Source: Paralithodes platypus (taxonomy: Eukaryota; Arthropoda; Malacostraca; Decapoda; Lithodidae). From it: 64,000 nt of DNA. The position numbers were made by a program, and so were the translations under genes. The stretch covers positions 27,948,416-28,012,415 of the forward strand of contig CM064517.1 of assembly GCA_032716605.1 (NCBI GenBank), given 5' to 3'. The notes beneath the pieces were generated by a model that had not been told where the DNA came from, ran no database searches, and saw nothing but the letters and a program-made list of their open reading frames with translations. Of the stretch, positions 13,340 to 24,268 are shown piece after piece. The first letter of the stretch is position 1. The number at the start of each line of letters is the position of its first letter.

Positions 13340-13860
13340 ATTATTCATACTTTTCAATATTTGGAAAAACAAATATACCATGTCATTAATAAACGAAAAA
13401 TAATATACCTGTACGGGATTCAAAGACACAACATTTATTAGGAACGGATAGTAAATCTTTGAACACTTATACGTAGGCTGCGGATTGTCAGCAAACAATC
13501 ATCCATAAAATCTAAAATTTTGTTTCCATTATAAGTTATGGAACAATATATTCACACACACAAAGACAACATATGAAGGAAGAGAAGAGAGAGTGTGGAG
13601 GAAGGGGAAAGGGAATATAAAGGAGTTAGTGTGGAGGAAGGGGGAAGGGAGTGTGGAGGAAGGGGGAAGGGAGTGTGGAGAAAGGGGAAATGGAATGTGA
13701 AGGGAAGATTTAGTGTGGATTAGTTAGTTAAAATAGGACTTCACAGGCCATCAACCCTTCTGGGGTGGATTAATTAGCCTGCACATTATAAATCAAGACT
13801 AAAGTTGGAACTGGAGCCCCTTTTCGGGAACCCCAGTCCCCAGTCCCTTTCTTAGTTTAC
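13340..13860. other. spacer with GGAGGAAGGGG repeats
   Basis: No gene. A purine-rich imperfect tandem word (GTGTGGAGGAAGGGG) repeats at about 13580-13700. Confidence 0.6.
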
Positions 13861-13871
13861 ATTTACGTGGG

Positions 13872-14040
13872 CGTTTCCGCACCCTCCTCAGCTCCCCGCC
13901 ATGGAGTGGCTTCGGTCACCCAGGCTTTATTGTGGTCGGCAGGGAGGGTTCTGTGGGGGGCGCTCGGTTATGGCCTTGGCCTTGCTCAGAGCCTTGGGGC
14001 TGTTCGGCCAGGCAGCTTGGGGAAAAACAACAACAACAAC
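13872..14040 (+). mobile_element. SINE-1 3' half, (AAC)n tail
   Basis: Matches the second half of the full SINE-1 at 34531-34953, ending GGGCTGTTCGGCCAGGCAGC and then AAC repeats. 5'-truncated. Confidence 0.88.
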
Positions 14041-14180
14041 ATTTACGTGGTGGGACCCGCAGAGGGCCGCTCTCGGGCGGCATGATATGCGGGGGTTGTG
14101 CAAGGGGACAGGATCAGAAGGATCAGGATTTTTTTTTTGTTTTTCATTGAAGGATCAGGGTTATTTTTGGAGAAGGATCA

Positions 14181-14183
<3 letters not shown>

Positions 14184-14222
<39 letters not shown>
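14184..14222. repeat. poly(T) run
   Basis: Thirty-nine consecutive T bases. It lies upstream of the family-A LINE fragment, on the side where that element's poly(A) tail would be. Confidence 0.95.
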
Positions 14223-14224
<2 letters not shown>

Positions 14225-14251
14225 GCCTATTGAAGGATCAGGGTTCTTTTT

Positions 14252-14385
14252 CTTCTATGTGAGTGAGGGAGACAAAAGGCAGAACTGCCTGTAGCGAGTG
14301 CCTCCCCCAGAATTGAAAGAGTGACAGGGCCAAAGTCAAGGGACGTTAGAGCCAAAATGCCTGGACAGAGTTTGAAGCAATTTTA
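14252..14385 (-). mobile_element. LINE 3' fragment (family A)
   Basis: Fourth copy of the same LINE 3' end, minus orientation like the other three, truncated after about 130 bases. Confidence 0.8.
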
Positions 14386-14559
14386 GAAAACCAGAGCCAA
14401 GTTTTGGCAAAAGTTGGCTCGTATTTTGCGAGTTTTAAAAGTGGGAAAATAGAGTAACCTAATTTCGAAATTTGGGTCAGGTTTTCCAAATTGAAAACTC
14501 ATAAAACCTGATTTATCAAAAACTTAGCGGTTTTGAAAATCATAAATACCCAGTAACCT

Positions 14560-14992
14560 ACAGTAGACCTAGTACGGTACATTGGATACAAGACTAACCC
14601 TCACCTAAAACCTACGTGTCCATAGTACCTAGTACCGGTACGTGGGATACAAGACTAACCCTTACCTACCAGGGAATAAATGTTCATAGTACTTTGTTAA
14701 TTCCATACCTAGCGGTACCACCTGATCCCTTGTCATTAACCTAACCAAAGAACCTCACCTAGACTCAGTACGTGGGATACAAAGCTAGCTCTCACCTAAC
14801 ACCTAGTATACCGGTATGTCCCTAGTACCCAGTACGTAGGATACAAAACTAACCCTCACCTAACACCTAGTATATGTCCCTAGTAACCAGTACGTGGGAT
14901 ACAAAACTATCCCTCACCTAACACCTAGTATATGTCCCTAGTATGTGGGATACAAAACTAACCCTCATCTAACACCTAGTATATGTCCCTAG
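14560..14992. repeat. ~58-bp minisatellite
   Basis: Repeated units of CAGTACGTGGGATACAAAAC, CTAACCCTCACCTAACACC, TAGTATATGTCCCTAGTA; the last four units are the most regular. A single further unit lies at 16690-16765 and a diverged inverted one near 19560-19600, so the unit is also dispersed. Confidence 0.85.
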
Positions 14993-15057
14993 TAATAATA
15001 ATAATAAAGTAGACGTGCCGTTTTACCCAAAATCAAAACGGCATACCCAACTCTGCG

Positions 15058-15732
15058 ATGGGTTACCATCATCACTACTAATACCATCATTAATCACAAT
15101 CATCACTACAACTGCCACAATCATCATGACTACTGTCATCATCACCATTACTATGATCATCATCACTACTACAATTACAATCATCACTACTAGTCACCAT
15201 TGTCACTACCATCTTAATCACTACTATTACTATCATCATTGATACTACAACTATCAACCATCATTACTACTATCATCACCACCATCTTACAATCATCATT
15301 ACTACTGTTAACATCATCACTACTACTATAACCATCATCATTACTACTGTCACAAGTATTACCATCATGTATCCTATCACCATCATCACTACTACTGCCA
15401 TCATCACCATTACTATGATCTTCATCATCACTACAACTTTCACCATCATCATTACTACTCACCATCATCACTAATACTCACACCATCGTCACTACCATCA
15501 TCACTACTGTCATCATTATTACTACAACTATCATCATTACTTGTCACCATCATCACTACTATTATGACCATCATCACTACTACTAGTACTGTCACCATCA
15601 TATCTACTACTGTCACCATCATATCTACTACTGTCACCATCATATCTACTACTGTCATCATCAATACAACTACAACCATCATCACTACTATCACCATCAA
15701 TCCCACTATTACTACCATCACTTCTAATGCCA
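15058..15732. repeat. ATC/ACT trinucleotide-rich tract
   Basis: About 670 bases of imperfect ATC, ACT and CAT triplets, with a 21-bp subunit repeated three times near 15590-15655 (CACCATCATATCTACTACTG). Coding-like frames of Asp/Asn/Ser here are low complexity. Confidence 0.93.
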
Positions 15733-15774
15733 ACTAAACTAACTTAACCTAGCAAATGCGGAGCGAGATGTTTT

Positions 15775-15997
15775 CGCCCCCAGAATGGCATCATTGCTGG
15801 GGGGGGGGGGGGGGTAAACCATATTTTGGACATAAAATCGTAACTATTGCATAAATTCAAAAAAATCTTTTTTGACTGACGTTCGCATTCACGCAACAAA
15901 TGTTCGTGTGAAATTTGGTGAAAATCCGTCCAACGGTCTAGGAGTAGTTTCGGGATAGACGGACGACGACGACAATTTTTTTGGGTGGTACCCACTA

Positions 15998-16029
<32 letters not shown>

Positions 16030-16060
16030 TACCAAATCTGCTTACGCAGAGTTGATAATG
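15775..16060 (+). repeat. dispersed repeat with poly(G) runs
   Basis: Contains TTTTGACTGACGTTCGCAT, GTGTGAAATTTGGTGAAAATC and CTGCTTACGCAGAGTTGATAA. A second copy lies at about 38545-38745. Poly(G) runs of 16 or more at 15799 and 16000. Class unknown. Confidence 0.65.
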
Positions 16061-16320
16061 CTTTATTCCAGACTCACACAGTACAGAGGGGACCATACTG
16101 GGGTCCATATATATCTTACAGTAACATATAATATACATAATGTACATAGGCTACATCAAATAAAAAGAAATAAAATAATACCCAGCTTGCTAGCATGTAG
16201 TTCACAGCACTGCCTCAACCAAAAACAGTGGCTATCAAACTACTGAGTATTTTAATTACCAAAAACACTGTCCTAATTGAGTACAGTACCATGCCTCACA
16301 TCATTTAGCTATCGGTACAG

Positions 16321-16436
16321 TATAGAAATACCGGTACTGCACTATGAGGTTCAGTACCGGTATGCTAATTCTGTACAGTATAGAAATACCGGTACTGCAC
16401 TATGAGGTTCAGTACCGGTATACTAATTCTGTAGAG
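16321..16436. repeat. two tandem 58-bp units
   Basis: Units beginning TATAGAAATACCGGTACTGC at 16321 and 16379 differ at very few positions. Confidence 0.9.
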
Positions 16437-16602
16437 TATAATAATAATAATAATAGTTCTTAAAGCTAGCGCATGCTAAGCTAGCTAAGGATAGCTCAAT
16501 AAGGCCGATTAGGCGTATTTCCATTGGGGTCCTGTACTACTACCCCACCCCTTTGCTCATGAGGGATGGTAACGACTCAGTGCTTGTGAAAAATCTTTAA
16601 TG

Positions 16603-16678
16603 CGCCGAGCGTGGGCGCGAACCCGGGCCTTCTGGGTGGAAGTCCGAGACGCTAGTCACTACACCAAGCGAGCCGCTA
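16603..16678 (-). repeat. tRNA-like SINE head
   Basis: Minus strand reads GCTTGGTGTAGTGACTAGCG (A-box region) and, about 40 bases later, GGGTTCGCGCCC (B-box, one mismatch to GGTTCGANNCC). The anticodon stem pairs poorly and U33 is absent, so it is a tRNA-derived SINE promoter or pseudo-tRNA, not a working tRNA gene. Confidence 0.6.
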
Positions 16679-17006
16679 GTAGTAGGCTACAGTACCCAGT
16701 ATGTGGGATACAAAACTATCCCTCATCTAACACCTAGTATACCGGTATTGTATGTCCCTAGTACCTCGGGAGACAAAAGAAAATGTTGAGTACATAAATC
16801 GGCGCTGTCTATAGGAGAGCATTGACAACCTAACCTTGTTACGAAAAAGACATTTTAGTACGGTACCGTACCGTACCACAATTTATTAGGTTTTGCCGAG
16901 GGTTAAAACATATTTTCATATGATCTTCAGAGCATATCGATTCCATATTTGTCTTCAAATATACCCGCCATAGCCGTTACTCACCAAAACAAAAGGGAAG
17001 GATGTA

Positions 17007-17352
17007 GTATCCGGGCATACGGTTGTCTTGTTTATATGGTCGTGCGCTCGCAGTTAAGTTCCCGACTATTTTGACTTCTATTTTTTCTGTTATTTTCCCC
17101 CTGTTGGCAATATATATATGATGAAGTCGTGCGCTCGCAGTTAAGTTCCCGACTATTTTGACTTCTATTTTTTCTGTTATTTTCCCCCTGTTGGCAATAT
17201 ATATATGATGAAGACATTAGGTCATGGGGGGATGAGGGGGGTCAAAGCCCCCTCAATGTATTATTATATCCCACGGCAGTCAAAATACAGGAACATGATT
17301 GCGAGCGTGCGAGTAGTGTAAACAAGACGGCGGTACGCCCGAATACAACATC
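17007..17352 (+). mobile_element. TIR element family M, monomer with internal duplication
   Basis: Begins GGATGTAGTATCCGGGCATAC and ends with the complement of GGATGTTGTATTCGGGCGTAC; inverted similarity extends over about 75 bases. An 87-bp internal segment (starting CGTGCGCTCGCAG) is tandemly duplicated at 17041 and 17128. No ORF, so non-autonomous. Confidence 0.8.
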
Positions 17353-17769
17353 CTTACCAAAACAAAGGGCAAGATTTTACGGTGTGATAGCCGCGAGACC
17401 CATCAATATTTGTGTGACCTACGTAATTGTCATATCACATAATACATCAATTGGTATACTGTATACAGTATGTCTGTACTGTCGGAAATGTATATTATAA
17501 GGGAGTTTTTGCCCTCTTAGTGTTAAAATATGAGAATGCCAATAAGTCCTGAGGGGGGTGAGGGGAGGCTTGCCCACCCTCAAGGTCTCAACTAATTCTG
17601 TATCCCATGGCAAACGGTTTTTGCCAAACAGAGCTTATTTTTTCCTTTTATCTTTAACCCTCCATTTTCCCTGATCTTCATAGCCCTACCCCCTAGGGGG
17701 GTGAGGGGTCGTGTTTAGCCTATAGATTGTTGAATATAGGGTAAATACTGTACTCATTTCGGCAAGAAT

Positions 17770-18258
17770 GTTAAGTGCGGGCGTACCGCCAGCCTTGTTT
17801 ACACTATTCGTAGTGGCGTCGGACCTTTGCCATCATGTTCCAGTCTATTTTGACTGCCTTTGCATACAATATGTTGAGGGGGGCTTAGCCACTCTTCACC
17901 CCCCCATGACATATTGTCATCATCATATAATATTGCCAGCAGGGGGCAAATTACTGAAAAAAAATCGCCGTCAAAACAGACGCGAACTTAACCACGGTGA
18001 TTGACAAATGTAAACATGACAGCGGCGGGGGAGGCGTCGGATCTTTGCAATCATGTTCCCGTCTATTTTGAATGCCATTGGATACAATAATATGTTGAGA
18101 GGGGGCTTTGCCCCCCTCACCATGGCATAGTGTCATCATATATATTGCCAGCAGGGGGCAAATAACCAAAAAAATCACCATAAAAATCGACGCAAAGTTA
18201 ATCGCGGCAATCGCCATATGTAAACATGACGACAGTACGCCCGGAATCTACATCCATC
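17770..18258 (-). mobile_element. TIR element family M, head-to-tail dimer
   Basis: Two units in tandem, each with a TGCCAGCAGGGGGCAAAT core, a CCCCCCT-rich middle and a GTAAACATGAC near its end; the outer end is the complement of GGATGTAGATTCCGGGCGTA. Inverted relative to the dimer at 20887-21410. Confidence 0.75.
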
Positions 18259-18375
18259 CCCTCATTTCCTACAGTCCTTGCTGAAAAACACCAATGGGTA
18301 CCGTATTCTAATTTTACACCGGGTCGAAGTTATGATCTATAATTTAAATAATGTACTGTACTTCATTGGCATTGG

Positions 18376-18790
18376 CATATATATATAGGGGTGGATGGGA
18401 CTCGTTAGCCTTGGTCGGCAACTCATCTAGGGGAGACAACCTTATACAAATCCGGGTGGATGGGACTCATCAGCCTTGGTTGGCAACCTGTCTAGGGGAG
18501 TAAACCTGATACAAATCCGTACTGCTTACCTAAGGGTAAGGCAGGTTAGTGGATGGATTAGCCGAACACCATTGTAGAAAAATAGTGCTAACAAGATACA
18601 CAGAGGGCCTCGGAGTTGGATGAATCCTAAATTGAGTGGGCAATCCTGTAAGTCCTTCACTAAACTGGCTCGGGTTGTCCCTCTCACAGGAAATAGGTCC
18701 GCTTGGGGGCATTCCGTGTATGGCCACCCTCGTAAGGGGAGTAAGGCGTCCGGCAATAGATAGATAGCTAGATAGATAGATATACTGTAT
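18376..18790 (+). mobile_element. SINE-2, (TAGA)n tail
   Basis: About 410 bases with a dimeric head: two 65-70 base units starting GGTGGATGGGACTC and sharing GCCTTGGT.GGCAAC and CTAGGGGAG. The body ends TGGCCACCCTCGTAAGGGG, GGCGTCCGGCAATAGATAG and then TAGA repeats. A second copy lies inverted at 56543-56930. The tail resembles the LINE at 62036-62805. Confidence 0.85.
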
Positions 18791-18849
18791 GTCCAAACTC
18801 TCGGTGAATAATTATATGTTCCCTAAAAAAAAAAAAAAAAAAAAAAAAT

Positions 18850-19060
18850 AGGTAAGGATGTAGTAACTGGGTGTACGGTCGTCATGTTTACATAGGTCGT
18901 AAACTTGCAGTTTAGTTTTTGTTTTAGTTTTGTTCTGTTATTAACCCCGTGCTGGCAATATATACCGGTATGATGTTGACAGTAAGTCATGGGGGGGGGG
19001 GGGGGGGGGGAGTGGGCCACGGCAGTCAAAACAGCCGGGAACATGCTCACGAGTGTGTGA
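18850..19060 (+). mobile_element. TIR element family M, truncated
   Basis: Begins GGATGTAGTAACTGGGTGTAC and carries GTGCTGGCAATATAT, a poly(G) run and GTCAAAACAGCCGGGAACATG, as in the other family-M units, but lacks a clear right end. Confidence 0.65.
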
Positions 19061-20640
19061 ATATTTTTTGTTGGTTTGGTGTCTTAACCTTCCAGCCCCG
19101 GCTATTGTATTCTATAATTTCCCCGAAACCCGGGGGTTTTGGCCGAAAAACGTCTATGCCTAGGCTACCGTATCTTTGTTATTTTGACTGCTTCCGCATT
19201 CACGCGCATCCTCACGCGTAGATGTGGTTCGTACCTGTAGAATGGCGTTGAGTAGAGCTCTCTAAGTCAACTGGTTCAGTTGTGATCACGATTTCCGTGG
19301 AGAGAACTTTGTGGCGATATCAGCCACTTTTCACTACTTAACAATAACACACACCCACACACGAACAAGCGACGCCTCTCCTTCTTGTGGTCGGAGATGC
19401 GCGGCGTCAGTCCAACCGGCTGTTGTTTACATGCGTCGGACGGACGCCTCGCACACCAAGCTTACAGGCTTTCAAGCTGCCGGTGCCTCAGAGCCCTACC
19501 GGGTTCCGCGGGCACATTTGTTATGGGTTTCTCAGAGCCCAACCGGGTCTGGTGGGTTAAGTTTTGTATCCCATGTACTAGGTACTAAAACACCTACTAC
19601 CTGGTAGGTATGGGTTAGTATTGTGTCAAACGCCCTAGGTCTAGGTTAGGTTACTTGGTTATTTCACTTTTAAAAATCGTAAAAGCCGAGCCAACTTTCA
19701 AAATAAGGTTATGTTATTTTTTTACTCTGAAAAATCGAAAAACCCGAGCCAACTTTTGCCAAACTTTGGCTCAGGTTTTCCAAATTACGGGTTTTATGTG
19801 TTTCAAATTAATGAACTGTATCAAGTTCTCGTTTCAATACCTTGTTATCGCCTTTTAATGCCTTTAACCCCGCAATTTCCCTGATCTTTATAGCTCTCCC
19901 CACTGTCGGGGGTTATGTGCTAACATCGATCGATAATGGTGAAAATAGGATTTCCCGAGATTTCTAATTAATTACAAACACTATACAGTACTGTATATTG
20001 ATGCAAATGAACAAAAAATTAATAAAATAACACTGGGAAAAATGTTGGTATAAAAATAAATATTATCTCGGCTATATTTACCGTACCTCTTCAGGCCACC
20101 ATGCTGTACCCTTCACTCCCCTCCCTTTTCTCCTTACTCCACACACCTCCTCACTTGCTGCATATATCTCTTCCTTTGCTTACCTCCTCCATACCCTCCA
20201 GGTCAAACCTACCTAGTCGTGTTTCTACTGCTCCAAGTTTTTCAACTTAGGAAAACCCCCAAACGAAAAACCCAAGCCAAGTTTTGGAAAAAGTTGACTC
20301 AGACTAAGATTTTTCAGCTTCATAAAAGGCAGAAAGTGGCAAAAGATTTGCCTGGGATTTGGCTATGTTGAACAATCAAAACGGCAGAAAGTGCAAAACT
20401 ATATAGTTAGCTCGGATATGGCAATTGTTCAGCTACATAAGGCGGAAAATTTAGAAAATGTGAGCCAACTGTTCGTTATTGAATCCAGGATGGGTTGTGG
20501 GGGGAAGCCCCCTGAATATCCACAATAAAATAGCTCCTGAATTAGTATCAACATGGCTGACACAATGGGGTGCCATCTGTGGGAAACGTTGGACAAACAT
20601 CATTACAGGTTACATGTTACAGGTTCGTGTATCTCCCATA
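19060..20640. other. spacer, dispersed low-copy repeats
   Basis: No gene supported. Words such as AACCCGAGCCAACTTTTGCC (19741-19800) recur with changes at 14385-14540 and 20260-20480, marking a diverged repeat of unknown class. The Ala/Ser-rich frame at 19311-19607 has no family resemblance. Confidence 0.45.
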
Positions 20641-21588
20641 CAGTAAACCCTCGCTATCTCGGACTAATTGGGGGATGGCCACTTCCGAAATGTACGATTT
20701 CCGGAGACGTCCGAATTACAGTACATAATTGCATAATTTGCATGTGAAATTTATCAATATACTGTATATGACAAATACAAACATTATTATGTTGTCAGGG
20801 ACAGTAAAGTACCGGTACATAGCCTAGTACCGGTAATTAAAATTAACACAATACTTTAGTTACAAGGCACAGGCTTGAATTCGGAGATGGATGTAGATTC
20901 CGGGCGGGCATACCGTACGATCATCATGTTTACATAGGGCGATCGCCGAGGTTAACTTCGCGTCTATTTTGACGGCTACTTTTTTTCGGTTATTTGCTTC
21001 CTGCTGGCAATATATATGATGATGACAATATGTCATGGGGGAGGGGAGGGGGCAAAAACCCCCCTTCAACATATTATTGTATCCAATGGCATTCAAAATA
21101 GGCGGGAACATGATTGCAAGCGTCCGACGCCAACCCCGCCGTCATGTTTACATTTGTCGATCGCCGTGGTTAAGTTCGTGTCTTATGACGGCGATTTTTT
21201 TCGGTTATTTGCCCCCTGCTGGCAATATACAGTGTATGCTGATGACAATATGTCATGGGTAGGGGGCCGAGGGGGGGGTACCCCCGTAACCCCCCTCAAC
21301 ATATTATTGCATCCAAAGGCAGTCAAAATAGACGGGAACATGATGGCAAGCCTCCGACGCAGCTCCGCGTAATGTAAACAAGGCTGGCGGTACGCCCAAA
21401 CTCTACAATCTACCCTGAATTAGTCCTAAAACCGCTTAAAACCGAGTGAGAGAACACTGTAAACCGGACACAAATCCCGTCCAACTCGGAAATTGCCGAG
21501 CTCTACAGGGACATGTCCGACATGAGATGCCATTCCGAGAAGTACGGGTTTCAGAGTAAAATGAGTCCGAGAAAACAGGGGTTTACTG
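20641..21588. mobile_element. pogo-like non-autonomous element with nested insertion
   Basis: Starts CAGTAAACCCTCGCTATCTC after TA and ends in the complement of CAGTAAACCCCTGTTTTCTC. TCCGAATTA/CGGACTAATTGGGGG-like words next to the ends are typical of pogo/Tigger elements. The right flank is CA rather than TA, probably mutated. The interior is taken up by a family-M dimer (20887-21410). Confidence 0.75.
20887..21410 (+). mobile_element. TIR element family M, dimer nested in a pogo-like element
   Basis: Outer ends GGATGTAGATTCCGGGCGGG and (complement) near GTAGAGTTTGGGCGTACCGC. Two tandem units with the same CTGCTGGCAATATA and ATGTCATGGG cores join near 21125-21140. Confidence 0.75.
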
Positions 21589-21599
21589 CAATTGAATTT

Positions 21600-23190
21600 T
21601 TCAAGGGTTGACACTTATTTTAACATTGAGTATAGGTTATATGGCATACAAAATTAACTTTTAAAAATTTGTAAAAATTCTTGGGTTGGTATGAAAATGG
21701 TGGACATCTTGGATCAGCTGAGAACTAATATTTTTCACTTTTTTACCGTATTTTTAGTATATTGTCATATTCTATATCAATGCTAACCCTGCGGGGGTCT
21801 GGGGGCGGCAGCCCCCAGGTTAGGTTAGGTTGATAGGTTAGGGTAATGCCAAAATATGGTTTTAGGGGGCATGTTTTAATATTGCAAAATAATGGGTAAA
21901 AATGAATTTGCAAAAGGAAAAACACCTTAAAACACACTAATCAGTGAAGGAACTGATGAGAAAAAGGATTATAATACAAAAAACACACGTGACCGAAAAT
22001 CCAATTTGACCAAATAAAAACATGGTAGGCTAGGCTAAATAGGCCTACGCTAAGGCCATGTAGCCAAGTCTTCCTGAACGGTACCGAAAAACGAAAGGGG
22101 AAGGAGTATGACTATGGAGGAATGAGGAGGGAGTGTGGAGGAAGGAGGGAGTGTGGAGGAAGGAGTAAGTTTATGTGGATGAAGAGTGTTGATAAAAAGC
22201 TGGGAGTATGGGGAAACTTCGGGAAGAGAACATAAAATTGCAAGTTTCACTCACCTCAAATAATCCAAGCTATCACTAGGCTAATAGCCTATTTCACATT
22301 TTCCTAATAGACTACCAAACGTGTTCTTTTCAAAGTGAACATGAAGTCTGTAGTGTCTAGTGGTCCAGTATCTTGTTGGTGGAATAATCGAGGACAATAA
22401 TATCAGCAACATTTCACCCGTCTTACACTCACGTGACTCACAGATTCATCAAGGCAACAGAGGCTGAGGGCTTGTCTTCGGGATAGAACTTCGAACTGTT
22501 TTGGACTCTTAATTAAATTTACACTCGTGTGGTACTCTATTGCACTACGCTAAGCGTAATTTGAACTAACTATATTTTTAATTATGATATAGGTACTTAT
22601 TATTTACAGCATTGGCTATATAAGTACAGTACAACATTTATCCCGTTATTAATATTGTACTTTACGAGTTAGTATTTCGATGACATGTGGTTCACTCACT
22701 TTCAAACCCATGGAGGTATAAAGTATACTATACCTCCATAAGCAAACCAACTTTAACCAAATCTACACAGTTGTTTTAGTTTTGTACCGTTATAATTATA
22801 TATGTTCTTCATACCAAAGCATCGTTGATTGTAAATTAGTAGGTCTATTTATTCACACAATAGGCTACACGAGAGTACAATCGTGAATCCAAAAATGTAG
22901 GCTACACCCCTTAAACATCTTCGAACATACTTTAAACATCTGGTTACTGGTAGGTTATAATATAGCCTATATTATAGGCTAATATTACATTGCATTATCT
23001 TGTTTGGGTTCGATACAGATTCAAAAGGGAGAGTAGCTGTTAGTAGGCTACTCACGACCATGAGATAAGCCTATTATTATCTATCTTGTTCACGACTGTT
23101 GGCTACAGAAAATAGTAATACGGAAATATTTCCGCCTGGCTAATACCTATGAAAATTGAATTACCAGTAGCTTAATTATTCTATCTATCT
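21600..23190. other. AT-rich DNA, no gene recognised
   Basis: No ORF with family resemblance. GTGTGGAGGAAGGAG repeats occur at 22130-22165, as at 13600. Confidence 0.5.
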
Positions 23191-23194
23191 ATCT

Positions 23195-23797
23195 AGCTAT
23201 TGCCTGACGCCGTGATCCCCTAAGGGGTGGGCACGAACGAAACGCCCCCAATCAGTCGACACCCCTCCTCCCAACCATCACTCGTATACGGTACTTCTTC
23301 ACTCCATCCTTCCACCTCTCTCGGTTTACCTCTCCCTCTCTGTCCTTCAACCTCGCTCTTGTACACCCTCTCAAGTCATTCTCTCGCTTCCCATACGTTC
23401 CATATGGCCGAACCATCTCAAGGTGTTCCTTTTCACTTTCCAGCACATCTACATCCACACCACACCTCCCTCATACTTCCACATTCGTCAGTCTATCCCT
23501 CCATGTAACTCCGCACGCACTTCTCAAGTAACTAATTTCCACCCCTCTCACTCTTGGTTTGAGTCTCTTCACCAACATCCATGTTTCGCTCCCGTAAGTC
23601 AATGTCGGGATTACCACACTGTCATGGAAGGACTTCTTTACCTCCATGCTGACCACCCTATTTCTTGTTACTGCTTTCAGCATTCCTACAACCCTCTCCC
23701 ACGCTTTTTCATCCATTCTACTATCTTTACTCAACACACTGCCCAAATACTTAAATGAGCCAACATTCTCCATAACCTGACCGTTCAAGCTTGATTA
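23195..23797 (-). mobile_element. LINE ORF C-terminal fragment (family B)
   Basis: Minus-strand translation: [33 protein letters not shown] and [12 protein letters not shown], the region after the palm in RTE-like LINEs of arthropods. Stops and frameshifts break it. The 3' end is the complement of TTGCCTGACGCCGTGATCC with TAGA repeats beyond. The same family recurs at 62036-62805. Confidence 0.88.
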
Positions 23798-24041
23798 TTA
23801 ACCCTCTCACATCCTTATGACGCAGAGGTTGCCAGATTAGCAATAAGAAATAGATTACTCTCACTCTTATAATTACCTCTCCAAAATTAGTTTTCTGCCC
23901 ACAGCTAACTCAAAGACAATTGCAGAGGTTGCAGAGGTTGAAGTAAATAAACTAAAGGTTTATAAATACCCCTGATGGTAACAAAGGCTTTAAAGTATCC
24001 CTAATAGGCTCAAAATTTGCATCAGGACGTGAGAGGGTTAA
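23798..24041 (-). mobile_element. MITE A, TTAA-flanked (copy 2)
   Basis: TTAA at 23798-23801 and 24038-24041; body is the inverse of the copy at 3930-4161 (shared GTTTTCTGCCCACAGCTAAC). It abuts the 5' side of the family-B LINE fragment. Confidence 0.88.
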
Positions 24042-24083
24042 GATAGGCATTAATAGATGACACAATTATATACCTATATATAT

Positions 24084-24114
<31 letters not shown>

Positions 24115-24268
24115 CAATTTAAATATAGGCTACATGCTCTGAAATGAATGGATGAAATGCATAATATACATTGAATTATTGATAACTGGTAAGAAGTAAG
24201 AATAGAACCGTACTATCTTCATTTGTTTTCTTCCAATCATTCTTCACACACACACATATATATATATA

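Noticed and set aside
15214..15733. Asp/Asn/Ser-rich and Val/Met-rich minus-strand frames
   Set aside because: Low-complexity ATC triplet DNA; no start context or domain.
16603..16678. tRNA gene
   Set aside because: A- and B-box words are present but the anticodon and acceptor arms do not pair properly; scored as a SINE head. The same applies to 41815, 54160 and 37955.
19311..19607. 98-codon frame as a host gene exon
   Set aside because: No recognisable family, no bordering splice signals that fit another exon, and part of it lies in a dispersed repeat region.
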